A stretch of 26,226 bases of DNA from the NCBI GenBank assembly GCA_900541315.1, contig UQJF01000029.1, forward strand, positions 1 through 26,226. The letters are read 5' to 3'. Positions 1-7,492 of the stretch are shown here, in pieces (the stretch's first letter is position 1; the number at the start of each line of letters is the position of its first letter). Source of the stretch: an uncultured Clostridium sp. Its GTDB lineage: Bacteria > Bacillota > Clostridia > Lachnospirales > Lachnospiraceae. The position numbers and the translations under genes are program-made. The notes below the pieces were generated by a model that saw nothing but the letters and a program-made list of their open reading frames with translations, did not search any database and was not told the DNA's origin.

Positions 1-120
1 CCTCCTGCAAGCAAGCTTGCATCGGATTTATGACCTTTTGACCCTGGTATCATCATATTGATAACGTATTCACCAACCCGCGCTGGCACGCCTGGCTGCC
101 TTCTGTCGCAGGCGGATCGT
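1..120. other. Intergenic left edge with a short palindrome
   Basis: No coding sequence is visible here. Positions 6-21 read TGCAAGCAAGCTTGCA, a 7-bp inverted repeat with a 2-nt loop. The same 16-mer, in the opposite orientation, occurs at 17272-17287 inside the MITE-like element. The stretch 30-60 loosely resembles 9752-9780 (both contain a GACCC core followed by ATCAT), which hints at diverged intergenic repeats. The left part is cut by the window edge, so neither idea can be settled. Confidence 0.35.
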
Positions 121-825
121 CTATTCAACAACGTCTTTTAATTCTTCTTCGATCTTCTCTTCTTCCTCTTTATCATCTCCATAAATAAGCACAGGGAGGA
201 AAGAAAGATGTTTTCCAATACTTCTTGCAATAAATCCCACTAAAACAGCTGCTACAATGGTACCCTCACGTACACCTTCTAAATGTCCGGAAAGAAGAAC
301 AGAAAGAGCAGCTGCGATCACTGCCATGGAAACATCAAAACAGACCTTGGTAAAGCCAAACTCAGAATGAATACAAAATACCACGGCTCTTACAAAAGAC
401 TCTCCTGGAAGCATAACTACATCTGCCAGAACTTCCATATAAACACCGCTGCCAAGGATCAGACAGCCGATCAAAAGTCCAGCTACCTTTGCCAGATAAT
501 CAGCCGGATGTACAAAACCAAGTAAGATCATAGATGCATCAATAAAATAACCAAATACCATGGATACAGGTATCTGCAATAAATGTTCTGCCTTAAAATT
601 CTTTCCCAGCAGCAAAAATTGGAGGAAGATCAGAAGCAGACTGAACACAATAGTGAAATTTCCCAGTGAGAACGGAAAATTCAGACTTAGTACATACGGA
701 ATAGAAGAAATAGGGGAAGTTCCCAGATTCCCTTTTGTAATCAGGCTGACGCCCAGAGAGTTTACAAACAAGCCCACTAAAAAGATAAAATATCGCTTTA
801 TCTGTTCTGCTTTTGTACGTTTCAT
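121..825 (-). CDS. YczE/YyaS/YitT-type integral membrane protein
   Basis: A 234-residue, very hydrophobic protein with about five or six membrane segments. It ends in a charged cytoplasmic-looking tail rich in E and K. The N-terminal pattern R-Y-F-I-F-L-V-G-L-F-x-N-S-L-G-V-S-L-I-T-K-G-N-L-G-T-S-P-I-S-S is typical of the YczE/YyaS family, whose transport substrate is not established. The start at 825 follows a purine-rich AAGGGAACA ribosome site. The gene is divergent from a PadR regulator, and a PadR-type palindrome lies over its promoter region, so it is the probable target of that repressor. PadR regulators often control membrane proteins and exporters. Family assignment is from sequence pattern; function is unknown. 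Confidence 0.82.
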   Translation of the reverse strand: MKRTKAEQIKRYFIFLVGLFVNSLGVSLITKGNLGTSPISSIPYVLSLNFPFSLGNFTIVFSLLLIFLQFLLLGKNFKAEHLLQIPVSMVFGYFIDASMILLGFVHPADYLAKVAGLLIGCLILGSGVYMEVLADVVMLPGESFVRAVVFCIHSEFGFTKVCFDVSMAVIAAALSVLLSGHLEGVREGTIVAAVLVGFIARSIGKHLSFLPVLIYGDDKEEEEKIEEELKDVVE

Positions 826-886
826 AATTTTTGTTCCCTTTCTTGCTTTTTCGCTGTCTGTCCCTTATTGGAACACGTTTTCTTTT

Positions 887-915
887 ATGGTAACATTATT
901 ATACAAACATGTCAA
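887..915 (-). promoter_or_regulatory. Candidate promoter of the YczE-type gene
   Basis: Read on the minus strand there is a perfect TTGACA -35 box (complement of 910-915), a 17-nt spacer and TACCAT (887-892). An alternative -10, TATAAT, is the complement of 898-903 but lacks a good -35. Either reading is overlapped by the palindrome at 905-928. Confidence 0.5.
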
Positions 916-928
916 TGCTTACATGTTT
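905..928. promoter_or_regulatory. Probable PadR operator between divergent genes
   Basis: Positions 905-912 AAACATGT and 921-928 ACATGTTT form a perfect 8-bp inverted repeat with an 8-nt spacer. The core is ATGT-N8-ACAT, the spacing known for PadR-family operators. It overlaps the -35 box of the membrane-protein gene and lies upstream of padR, fitting a divergent repressor-target pair. Binding is inferred, not shown. Confidence 0.6.
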
Positions 929-969
929 ATGCGTATATATTTTTTCCTATGGCACAGAAAGAAATTGTA

Positions 970-1004
970 TGATATACTGCTGATAGCATGAAATATACTT
1001 TCAT
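970..1004 (+). promoter_or_regulatory. padR promoter region with second palindrome
   Basis: Positions 970-978 read TGATATACT, an extended -10 element (TGN before TATACT). Positions 988-1004 read ATGAAATATACTTTCAT, an inverted repeat with 6-bp arms just before the padR ribosome site. It could be a second operator for autoregulation or simply a leader hairpin. Confidence 0.4.
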
Positions 1005-1033
1005 ATTTATATTTAAAGAAGGGATCTAAATAT

Positions 1034-1576
1034 ATGGGAACTTTAAAATATGCCATTTTGGGACTTTTAAATAGAAAAAGTATGACTGGCTATGATCTGT
1101 CAAAAGAATTTGAGACCACTCTCTTTGAATTCTGGAATGCGAAGCACAGCCAGATTTATCCAGAGCTGAAAAGTCTTTCCGAAAAAGGTCTGGTCCAGTA
1201 TGAGGTTGAGATCACAGGAAATGTGCTGGAAAAGAAGGTTTATTCTATTACAGAAAAAGGACGGGAAGATTTTTATAAATGGGAAGAAAGCTTAAATCCT
1301 TTAAAACCTGTACCAAAGGATGAGTTCCGCTTGCAGCTCTTTTTTTCTGGTGCCTTATCTCCTGAAAAGCGTCTGGCATTGCTAACAGATCAATTAAAAC
1401 AGCATGAAGAAAAACTAGATCATCTAAAAGGAAATATGGAGAAATTTTCCAGTGTTCCCCCTGAAGATGAAAATGATTTTGCCGATTATCTGGTCCTTCA
1501 CGGAGCTGTTTTAAGAGAAGAAACCTGCTGTAAATGGTTAAAAGACTGTATCAGGTTATGCAAAAAGGGAGTGTAG
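1034..1576 (+). CDS. PadR family transcriptional regulator
   Basis: A 180-residue protein. Residues 1-80 are the PadR winged helix: LKYAILGLLN at the N-terminus, then SMTGYDL, then a recognition helix with HSQIYPELKSLSEKGLV, then the wing ending KKVYSITEKG. The rest is the longer helical C-terminal dimerisation domain found in PadR subfamily 2 (Vir-like). An AGAAGGGATC ribosome site precedes the ATG. The gene is divergent from the YczE-type gene and convergent with the DUF3877-like gene. Its stop codon lies inside the shared terminator stem. Small aromatic or drug-like compounds are common PadR ligands, but the ligand here cannot be read from sequence. Confidence 0.88.
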   Translation: MGTLKYAILGLLNRKSMTGYDLSKEFETTLFEFWNAKHSQIYPELKSLSEKGLVQYEVEITGNVLEKKVYSITEKGREDFYKWEESLNPLKPVPKDEFRLQLFFSGALSPEKRLALLTDQLKQHEEKLDHLKGNMEKFSSVPPEDENDFADYLVLHGAVLREETCCKWLKDCIRLCKKGV

Positions 1577-1592
1577 TTTTTGCTACACTCCC
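1567..1592 (-). terminator. Palindromic terminator shared by convergent genes
   Basis: A perfect 10-bp stem, GGGAGTGTAG (1567-1576) and CTACACTCCC (1583-1592), with a 6-nt loop. On the minus strand it is followed by TTTTTG, so it is best as the terminator of the DUF3877-like gene. The plus-strand side lacks a clear U-tract. Both stop codons lie in the stem: TAG of padR at 1574-1576 and TAG of the minus gene at 1585-1583. Confidence 0.75.
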
Positions 1593-2113
1593 AGATCTTT
1601 ATAATCTGCCGGAAGGAAACGATGATAGGTAATGTGAAAACCTTCATCCTTAAAGCAATAATAATACCTGTCATCACCTTCTGTAAAGTGGATAACCATA
1701 TCAAACTCGCCGCCCTTCATCTGTTCCACGTCACTTGGATAAGGCTGCTGTTTAAACAGTTTTTTCACCTGCTCCATATCTGTTTCATGGGAAGCGATCA
1801 GATTTACCAGCTGGTGGATAAATTCATTTTCTTTTTTATGTTCATGAACATAAACACTTGTTTCTTCTGGAAGGATCAGACAGAAACGCTCTTTCTTGTG
1901 AGTAATCATTATTTCACCCAGACGTTCTTTAACAAACCCTGCAAATCCTGTAAGGGCCTTTTGCATTTCCTCTGCATCATAATCAGTGCCAAAAAGATTA
2001 TTTAACATGCCCACAGGATAATACAGCCGGATCACTTCTTTGCGAAAGCCCAGTTTCGCCTGTTCTTCCATTACAGAATCTTTAATATGCTCTTCTAATG
2101 CTTTATAATCCAT
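1583..2113 (-). CDS. DUF3877-like protein of unknown function
   Basis: A 176-residue soluble protein with no membrane segment. The N-terminus MDYKALEEHIKDSVMEEQAKLGF and the following LYYPVGMLNNLFGT match my recollection of DUF3877, a family described from Lachnospiraceae with no known function. The ATG at 2113 is preceded by GAGGTAAAATA, a good ribosome site. The gene converges on padR. The last codons (Gly-Val-stop) are the same as those of PadR because both are written in the arms of the shared terminator palindrome. No catalytic motif is evident. The family name is from memory and should be checked by profile search. Confidence 0.65.
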   Translation of the reverse strand: MDYKALEEHIKDSVMEEQAKLGFRKEVIRLYYPVGMLNNLFGTDYDAEEMQKALTGFAGFVKERLGEIMITHKKERFCLILPEETSVYVHEHKKENEFIHQLVNLIASHETDMEQVKKLFKQQPYPSDVEQMKGGEFDMVIHFTEGDDRYYYCFKDEGFHITYHRFLPADYKDLGV

Positions 2114-2161
2114 TATTTTACCTCATCTTATATTTTAACGCCAGTCTTTCAGACTTTACTT

Positions 2162-2190
2162 ATCATAGCACATCTTGATCCTGTTGTCTT
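2162..2190 (-). promoter_or_regulatory. Candidate promoter of the DUF3877-like gene
   Basis: On the minus strand: AAGACA (complement of 2185-2190), a 17-nt spacer and TATGAT (complement of 2162-2167), about 45 nt upstream of the start at 2113. The -35 box matches only four of six consensus bases. The inverted repeat TATTGATA/TATCAATA (2191-2198 and 2211-2218) lies immediately upstream. Confidence 0.4.
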
Positions 2191-2239
2191 TATTGATATA
2201 TTTCATTTATTATCAATAAAAATAGCAAAAGCTTAAAAT

Positions 2240-2261
2240 ATTACAGTTCAATTACTGTAAT
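2240..2261. promoter_or_regulatory. Operator-like palindrome upstream of the symporter
   Basis: ATTACAGT (2240-2247) and ACTGTAAT (2254-2261) are perfect 8-bp inverted arms with a 6-nt spacer, ending 7 bp before the -35 box of the symporter promoter. The symmetry suggests a dimeric regulator site. No regulator can be named. Confidence 0.4.
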
Positions 2262-2267
2262 TGTTGA

Positions 2268-2296
2268 TTGAAAAGTTGTCTGAAAACTCTTATAGT
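2268..2296 (+). promoter_or_regulatory. Promoter of the symporter gene
   Basis: TTGAAA (2268-2273), a 17-nt spacer and TATAGT (2291-2296). Transcription would begin near 2303. This rules out a start at the ATG at 2261 and leaves only 2315 (no ribosome site) or 2337 (strong ribosome site, different frame). Confidence 0.6.
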
Positions 2297-2336
2297 GTGT
2301 GTAATATAAATAATATGTTCCAGGGAGGGAATTATC

Positions 2337-3601
2337 ATGGGCGAAAAAAGAAAAAAGCTTCTGCCTATCGTGAACCACTGATCCTTATTGCCTTTGTCAT
2401 CTTAGGCGCCATTATTGGAATGGTGATGGGAGAAAAAGCATCATTCCTGTATCCAATCGGCCAGATCTGGCTGAACCTGCTGTTTGTACTGCTGGTTCCG
2501 CTGCTTTTCTTCTCAATTTCCAGTTCTATTGCTAATATCAGCGATACAAAAAGCGTTGGAAAGCTGTTAGGATTTACGCTGGTGATCTTCATTGTAACTG
2601 CAGCCATTGCCGGAAGTTTTATGTTTATCGTATTAAATATCTTTGGTGTCGATACTTCCGTTCAGTTAGGTGCAGGTGATGCTACTGCACAGGCTGCTGT
2701 TTCCAGTATTGGCGACCAGATTGTTAATACCTTTACTGTTGGTGATTTTCCTGACGTGATTTCCAGAGGACATATTCTGGCTCTCATCGTATTTACTGTA
2801 TTCTTTGGCGTTACTGTTTCTTCCCTTGGAGAAAAAGGCCGCGAAATTGCAAACTGGTTAAACAACATGTCTCTGGTATTTTACAAAATGGTTGCTATTT
2901 TAATGAAAGCTGCTCCTTTAGGACTGATGGCTTACTTCGCAAACCTGACCGGTACATATGGCTCTGACCTGTTAAAAAGCTACGGACGCAGACTTCTGAT
3001 CTACTATCCAACAGTGCTTGTTTACTTCTTTGTTTTCCTTGGGCTTTATGCATTTATTGCTGCTGGTCCATGGGGTGTAAAACATTATTTTAAAGAAATT
3101 TTAACACCTGCACTGACTGCACTTGGTACCCGTTCTTCTGCTGCTCTTCCAATGCAGCTTGATGCATGCGACAAATTAGGTGTTCCAAGAGTGGTAAGTT
3201 CTGTTGTTGTACCAGTTGGCGCTACCTGTCATATGGACGGTGCATGCCTTGCTACTATTTATGAGATCGTGCTCTGCTGCACCTTGTTTGGACATCCATT
3301 CAGAAGCATTGGTGATTACGCTTTTGCACTGACCATCGCTGTATGTGCTTCTGTTGCTGTATCTTCTGTTCCTGGTGGTGGTACTGCTATGGAGACCATG
3401 CTTATTTCTTCCTTTGGTTTCCCTGTTATCGCCCTTCCGGTACTGATGATGATGACACAACTGTTTGATGCAGGCTGTACCCTCATCAACTCCTGCGGCG
3501 ATACCGTTGCTTCTATGCTGGTTTCCCGTTTCCTGTACGGAAAAGACTGGTACAAGAGAGATTTAAATAAAGAACTGGCAGAAGCAGAAAACAAAGAATG
3601 A
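2337..3601 (+). CDS. Dicarboxylate/amino acid:cation symporter (DAACS), start out of frame
   Basis: A GltP/DctA/SstT-type sodium- or proton-coupled carrier with about eight membrane segments and two re-entrant hairpins. Visible family motifs are the serine-rich TRSSAALPMQ, the VGATCHMDGAC stretch matching the usual NMDGT region, SVPGGGT, and FDAGCTLINSCGD near the C-terminus. The long open frame runs through to 3601, but the only ATG with a strong ribosome site (GGGAGGGA at 2323-2330) is at 2337 in another frame, and it reaches TGA after 14 codons (MGEKRKKLLPIVNH). A -1 slip on A-AAA-AAG (2351-2357) joins MGEKRKK to ASAYREPLILIAF and restores the carrier. Options are programmed frameshifting, an inactivating 1-nt deletion, or a homopolymer sequencing error. 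The in-frame ATG at 2315 lacks a ribosome site. The substrate is probably glutamate, aspartate, serine or a dicarboxylate. Confidence 0.85.
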
Positions 3602-3666
3602 ATTGAGAAAAAATAATAAATCTGTTCTTTTAGATTTAGAAATGAATGTCAGAAAGGACCGTTTAT

Positions 3667-4942
3667 ATGTGTTGTAAAAATACAAATGCGAAAGAAACTC
3701 ATTTCGGCGCCTGTTGCAGCCGGCCCGATCTTTATGGTATCATAATCCCCGGAAAACATGGAAAACTCCTTGCCACTTTATACTCAGCAGGGGGCGAAGG
3801 TCCCCATCCTACCGTTCTCCTTCTCCATGGCATTCCCGGATGTGAACAGAACCTGGATCTTGCACAGGCATTCAGACGGGCCGGCTTTCACGTAATGACA
3901 TTCCACTACAGCGGCAGTTGGGGGAGCAGCGGAAATTATTCCCTGCAAAAATCTGGATCTTGCACAGTCTCTTCGTCGGACCGGTTTTTCTTCTGTTATT
4001 TTTTTCTACCGGGGATGCTGGGGCAGCGAAGGTATTTTTTCTTTTGAGGGAAGTTTTGAAGATACAAAAGCAGTCTTAGATTTTGTATTAAATGATACTC
4101 AGTATAATTTTGACAAAAATCATATTTTCTTTATCGGCCACAGCTTAGGTTGTGTCAATACAGCCCGCATGATTGCCCTTTGTTCCCAGGCAAAAGGCGG
4201 CGTATTCTTAGCCCCCTGCGATCTGTGGCGCATTTATCTTCTTGGACTTGAAAATGATGATTACAGAGAACACTTAAATGATCTGCTGGAAGAAGGAATC
4301 CCCTATATTCATGGCACAGACGAAAAAACATTGACCAGTGAAATAAAAGGCAGTGCCGGACGGCTTTCCATCAGCTCCTGTCTCCAGGCTATCTCTGAAA
4401 AATCCATTCTCTGGATCAGCAGCCCTGATGATGAAGTAGTTTCTGAAGCAGAAGAAACCTATCCATATATAAAAAGAATGAAGCAGTTTTCTCCCTCCTG
4501 TTTTAAATGGCTGCGGGTTTCCTCTGATCACTATTTTTCCAACATGCGTTCCCAGCTGACTGAAGACATTGCACGTTTTCTCTTGGAAAATACAGATCAT
4601 AAGAAATCCCATATTGATCAGACTGCTTTTGAAACCCAGCTTCGCAAACTGATCTGTCAGCAGCTGGCAACCATTACACTGCCGGATGTGGTCAGCTATT
4701 TCCACATCAGCGTTCCCTATGCCAGTGACCTGATCCGCCAGGTCACTGGGAAGAATTTCACTTCTCTCGTATTAGAAGAACGGATGAAAGAATCTGAAAA
4801 GCTTTTAAAAACCAGCAATGTGCCCATTTCCAAGGTAGCACTGCTCTCCAGCTATCAGGAACCTTCTTATTTTATGAAAGTATTTAAAAAATATTTTGGC
4901 TGCACCCCAAGCCAGTACCGGGAAAATATCTCCCTAAAATAG
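3667..4942 (+). pseudogene. Broken alpha/beta hydrolase fused to AraC-type HTH
   Basis: The start at 3667 follows AGAAAGGACC. Frame 1 gives an alpha/beta-hydrolase N-terminus with the oxyanion motif LLLHGIPG, then runs out of frame and stops at 4045-4047. Frame 2, open from 3899, gives the rest: the nucleophile elbow FIGHSLGC near 4130-4155, an acid in SSPDDEVV, a catalytic-type His in SSDHYF, then a C-terminal AraC/XylS double helix-turn-helix ending VALLSSYQEPSYFMKVFKKYFGCTPSQYR. The segment LDLAQ-x-x-RR-x-GF...WGS-x-G-x-x-S is encoded twice, 100 bp apart (3850-3949 and 3950-4049), at about 55% protein identity. The 100-bp offset causes the frameshift. The copies are too diverged for a recent duplication, so collapse of two tandem paralogues by deletion fits better. 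The AraC half (ATG at 4169) could still be translated alone, but no good ribosome site supports it. Confidence 0.8.
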
Positions 4943-4972
4943 ATATTATACACCTGACCTGATATAAGCGGA

Positions 4973-6271
4973 TCAGCATTCAAAATTTACCGGACGCAGA
5001 TCCCTTTTTAATATCTTCCCGCTTTCATTTACCGGAAAAGCATCCAGAAAAAAGACATACCTGGGGATTTCTTCTTCTGATAAAGTATTTTTTAACAACC
5101 GGCGGATTTCCTGCGATCCTACTGATAAATTTTTTTCTCTTGGAATGATCCATGCAGCCAGATAATCCCTTCCATTTTTCTCTATGGATTTTACAGCCGC
5201 CTGTTCTGCTATTCCCAGATTCAAAACAGCCTGTTCTACACGGACTGCGGATATTTTCCTGCCATTGATATTACAGATATCATCTTTTCTCCCGTCAAAA
5301 CAGAAATATCCATCTGGATCCTTATGGGCGTAGTCCCCTGCACTTGCCTCTTTTCCTGTCCCGATCACTCCAAAAGCTGTATTTACCAGCAATCTGCCAG
5401 CATTAAGACATACGCCTACTTTTGGAAAAGGACGGCCGATCCGGGTCTTATCCTCATTCATCTCCTGATCCCGTATATAAGTAACATAGCTTAACTCACT
5501 GGCTCCGTAATAAAGAGTGATCTCTGCTTTTGGGAAAAATGTTTTAAGCTTCATAGCGTCTTTCTTTCCAAGACTCTGGGAGCCGCTTAAAATGGTCTGG
5601 ATTTTTTCTACCGGATCATGGTCTTCGTGTTTTAATGCCTGATACAGGGCATGAAGTTTTGCAGGGATCAGATAAATGCCATCTGCCTGCCACTGCTCTA
5701 TGTCTTTTATCCACAATCTTGGATCAAAACGATCTTCTGAAAGTATGGTGGCACCTGCAGACAGCTGGGCCATATACAGGTTCATATTTCCGGTAAAAGC
5801 CAGGCTTCCCTGCATAAACAGACGACTTTCCGGCGTTATATGGAAAATCTCATTCTGAATGGGAAAATAGTTATACCAGCTTTCAAAGGTTCTGAAAAGC
5901 AGTTTATTCTCACCTGAGGTCCCTGAAGTCATAACTGCCATACAGGCTTCTTCCGGCACTTTGGTTTCTGCACAGAATTTTTGTATCAGTGCAGTTTTTT
6001 TATCTTCTTCCATATCCTTTGGAAGAATTACCGGCACATAGCCCATTCCCTGACAGGTCAGAAACTCTGTCAATTGGTCTAATGCCTGTTCCTTCTGGAT
6101 GAAATACAATTCCTTTTTAGCCGCCGTTTTCCACTTTTTCTGTTTTTCCTTAACCAGAAGAAACAGTTCCCTGTATGTAAGAGAACTGTTTCCTGTACAA
6201 AATGCTTCTTTTTCCGGAGTTTTGTTTTTTATATCTTCTATCATTTCCAGATAGTTGCTTATCTTTCCCAT
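4973..6271 (-). CDS. AMP-forming acyl-CoA ligase (ANL superfamily), YhfT-like
   Basis: A 432-residue adenylate-forming enzyme that would activate a carboxylic acid through an acyl-AMP. Motifs in order: the P-loop TSGTSGENK (residues 115-123), YYGASE, GDYAHKDPDGYFCFDGRKDD with INGRKIS, and the C-terminal SGKILKRD with catalytic-type Lys about residue 419. It is shorter than the usual 480-550 residues, mainly at the N-terminus. It is the last gene of the BirA-preceded operon and follows the thiolase by 49 bp. In Bacillus subtilis the comparable trio is bioY-like yhfU, ligase yhfT and thiolase yhfS. A substrate such as a short dicarboxylate or fatty acid feeding biotin precursor synthesis is an inference. 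Confidence 0.85.
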   Translation of the reverse strand: MGKISNYLEMIEDIKNKTPEKEAFCTGNSSLTYRELFLLVKEKQKKWKTAAKKELYFIQKEQALDQLTEFLTCQGMGYVPVILPKDMEEDKKTALIQKFCAETKVPEEACMAVMTSGTSGENKLLFRTFESWYNYFPIQNEIFHITPESRLFMQGSLAFTGNMNLYMAQLSAGATILSEDRFDPRLWIKDIEQWQADGIYLIPAKLHALYQALKHEDHDPVEKIQTILSGSQSLGKKDAMKLKTFFPKAEITLYYGASELSYVTYIRDQEMNEDKTRIGRPFPKVGVCLNAGRLLVNTAFGVIGTGKEASAGDYAHKDPDGYFCFDGRKDDICNINGRKISAVRVEQAVLNLGIAEQAAVKSIEKNGRDYLAAWIIPREKNLSVGSQEIRRLLKNTLSEEEIPRYVFFLDAFPVNESGKILKRDLRPVNFEC

Positions 6272-6320
6272 AAATTCTGTATCTCCAACATACTCAATGT
6301 ACTTTCTATGTCTTTGCTCT

Positions 6321-7466
6321 CTATGCCTTTACTCTTTCTACCAAAAGGGAGGTTCCGATCCCCCCTGCTGCAGCTACGCCGCAGATGCCAAATCTCCCCT
6401 TATTTACCTGCAGATTTTTTAAAAGATGCAGAAGGATAATGGCTCCGGAAGCACCGTAAGGATGTCCGTAGGCAAGAGCTCCACCTAAAGGATTTAACCG
6501 GTCTCTGATCCCCGGAAATTCCTGCTCTAAAAGTACATCGATCACAGCAAAGGCTTCATTAACTTCCAGGCTGTCAATTTCATCTATGGAAAGTCCAGTC
6601 TGCTTAAACAGCTTTCTGATCGCCAGAACCGCTGTTTTAGGGCTCATAAAAGGGTCGCTGCCAATGGATGTACCAAAGCGAAATGCTGCCTGAGGTGACA
6701 GTTTATGGGCTTTTCTGTATTTTTCAGAACAAAGGACTACAAAAGCCGCCCCGTCATGCATCAGACAGGCATTGGCTGCTGTGATCACTTTTCCCCCTGG
6801 CAATATGTATGGAAGGCGGTCTAATAATCGCTGGCTCATAGAAGGTCTTATTCCCTCATCTTTCCTGCTGCCTTCAATGGAAAGCTGTATATCTGACAAA
6901 ATACCTTCTTTTGCAGCCTGTGCTGCTCTTTTATGGCTTAACAGCACCCATGGATCCATTTCTGCCTTAGTGACATTTTCTGTAAGAGCTGTCTTTTCTG
7001 CTCCTTCCAGCATTACCTGCTCTCCCTGAAGATCAGGAATGAATTTTGCCACTGTATAGCATTTTCCTTCCTGATAGTCCGGGTGGTTAGGATTCCACAT
7101 ACGAAAAGGCTGTGTAGAAGAACTTTCAAAACCGCCTACGATCACCAAATCTGCCAGACCGCTTTCAATCTTCGCAGCTGCCGTTGTAATGCTTTCCAGA
7201 GAAGATCCACACTGGAGATCTAAAGTAACAGCAGGTATCTCTTCACTTAAACCTGCTGTAAGCGCCGTAAGGCGGGTGATGTTTCCACCTCCCGCCACAG
7301 CATTTCCACCTATTATGTAATCGATCTCATTGTCTTTTAAAGCAAATCTGTTTTTTATTTCTTTTAGAACCTGGGCACCTAAAATTTCCGCTGGGATTTT
7401 ACGGTACATGCCGTCTTTCACACCAATAAAACTTCTCAGACCACCTAAGATCCATACATTATCCAT
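6321..7466 (-). CDS. Thiolase-family enzyme, YhfS-like, acid/base Cys missing
   Basis: A 381-residue thiolase-fold protein, normal in length. The nucleophile is Cys86 in TLDLQCGSS. The NEAFA box is at about 303-307 and the GHP histidine at His335 in LAYGHPYGASGA. The C-terminal catalytic segment, usually C-x-G-G-G-x-G, aligns without gaps to AAAGGIG (365-371), so the second, acid/base cysteine is Ala365. A cysteine occurs three residues earlier (Cys362). Loss of this residue argues against an ordinary reversible acetyl-CoA acetyltransferase and leaves a one-way condensing or a non-catalytic role open. The gene sits 26 bp after bioY and 49 bp before the ligase, in the biotin-linked operon. Confidence 0.85.
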   Translation of the reverse strand: MDNVWILGGLRSFIGVKDGMYRKIPAEILGAQVLKEIKNRFALKDNEIDYIIGGNAVAGGGNITRLTALTAGLSEEIPAVTLDLQCGSSLESITTAAAKIESGLADLVIVGGFESSSTQPFRMWNPNHPDYQEGKCYTVAKFIPDLQGEQVMLEGAEKTALTENVTKAEMDPWVLLSHKRAAQAAKEGILSDIQLSIEGSRKDEGIRPSMSQRLLDRLPYILPGGKVITAANACLMHDGAAFVVLCSEKYRKAHKLSPQAAFRFGTSIGSDPFMSPKTAVLAIRKLFKQTGLSIDEIDSLEVNEAFAVIDVLLEQEFPGIRDRLNPLGGALAYGHPYGASGAIILLHLLKNLQVNKGRFGICGVAAAGGIGTSLLVERVKA

Positions 7467-7492
7467 AGCTTATACCTTTTTTTGTTATATAC

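Noticed and set aside
3176..3594. Open frames antisense to the symporter
   Set aside because: They are shadows of the strongly conserved carrier sequence and have no family resemblance.
3618..3637. AAATCT/AGATTT hairpin after the symporter
   Set aside because: A 6-bp AT-rich stem without a following T-run; too weak for a terminator.
4169..4942. An independent AraC-type regulator gene starting at 4169
   Set aside because: The reading frame continues upstream through the hydrolase nucleophile elbow and no good ribosome site precedes this ATG, so it is the back half of the broken fusion gene.
4957..4976. Hairpin CTGAT/ATCAG at the convergent end of the AraC-like and ligase genes
   Set aside because: Only a 5-bp stem with no U-tract; not supported as a terminator.
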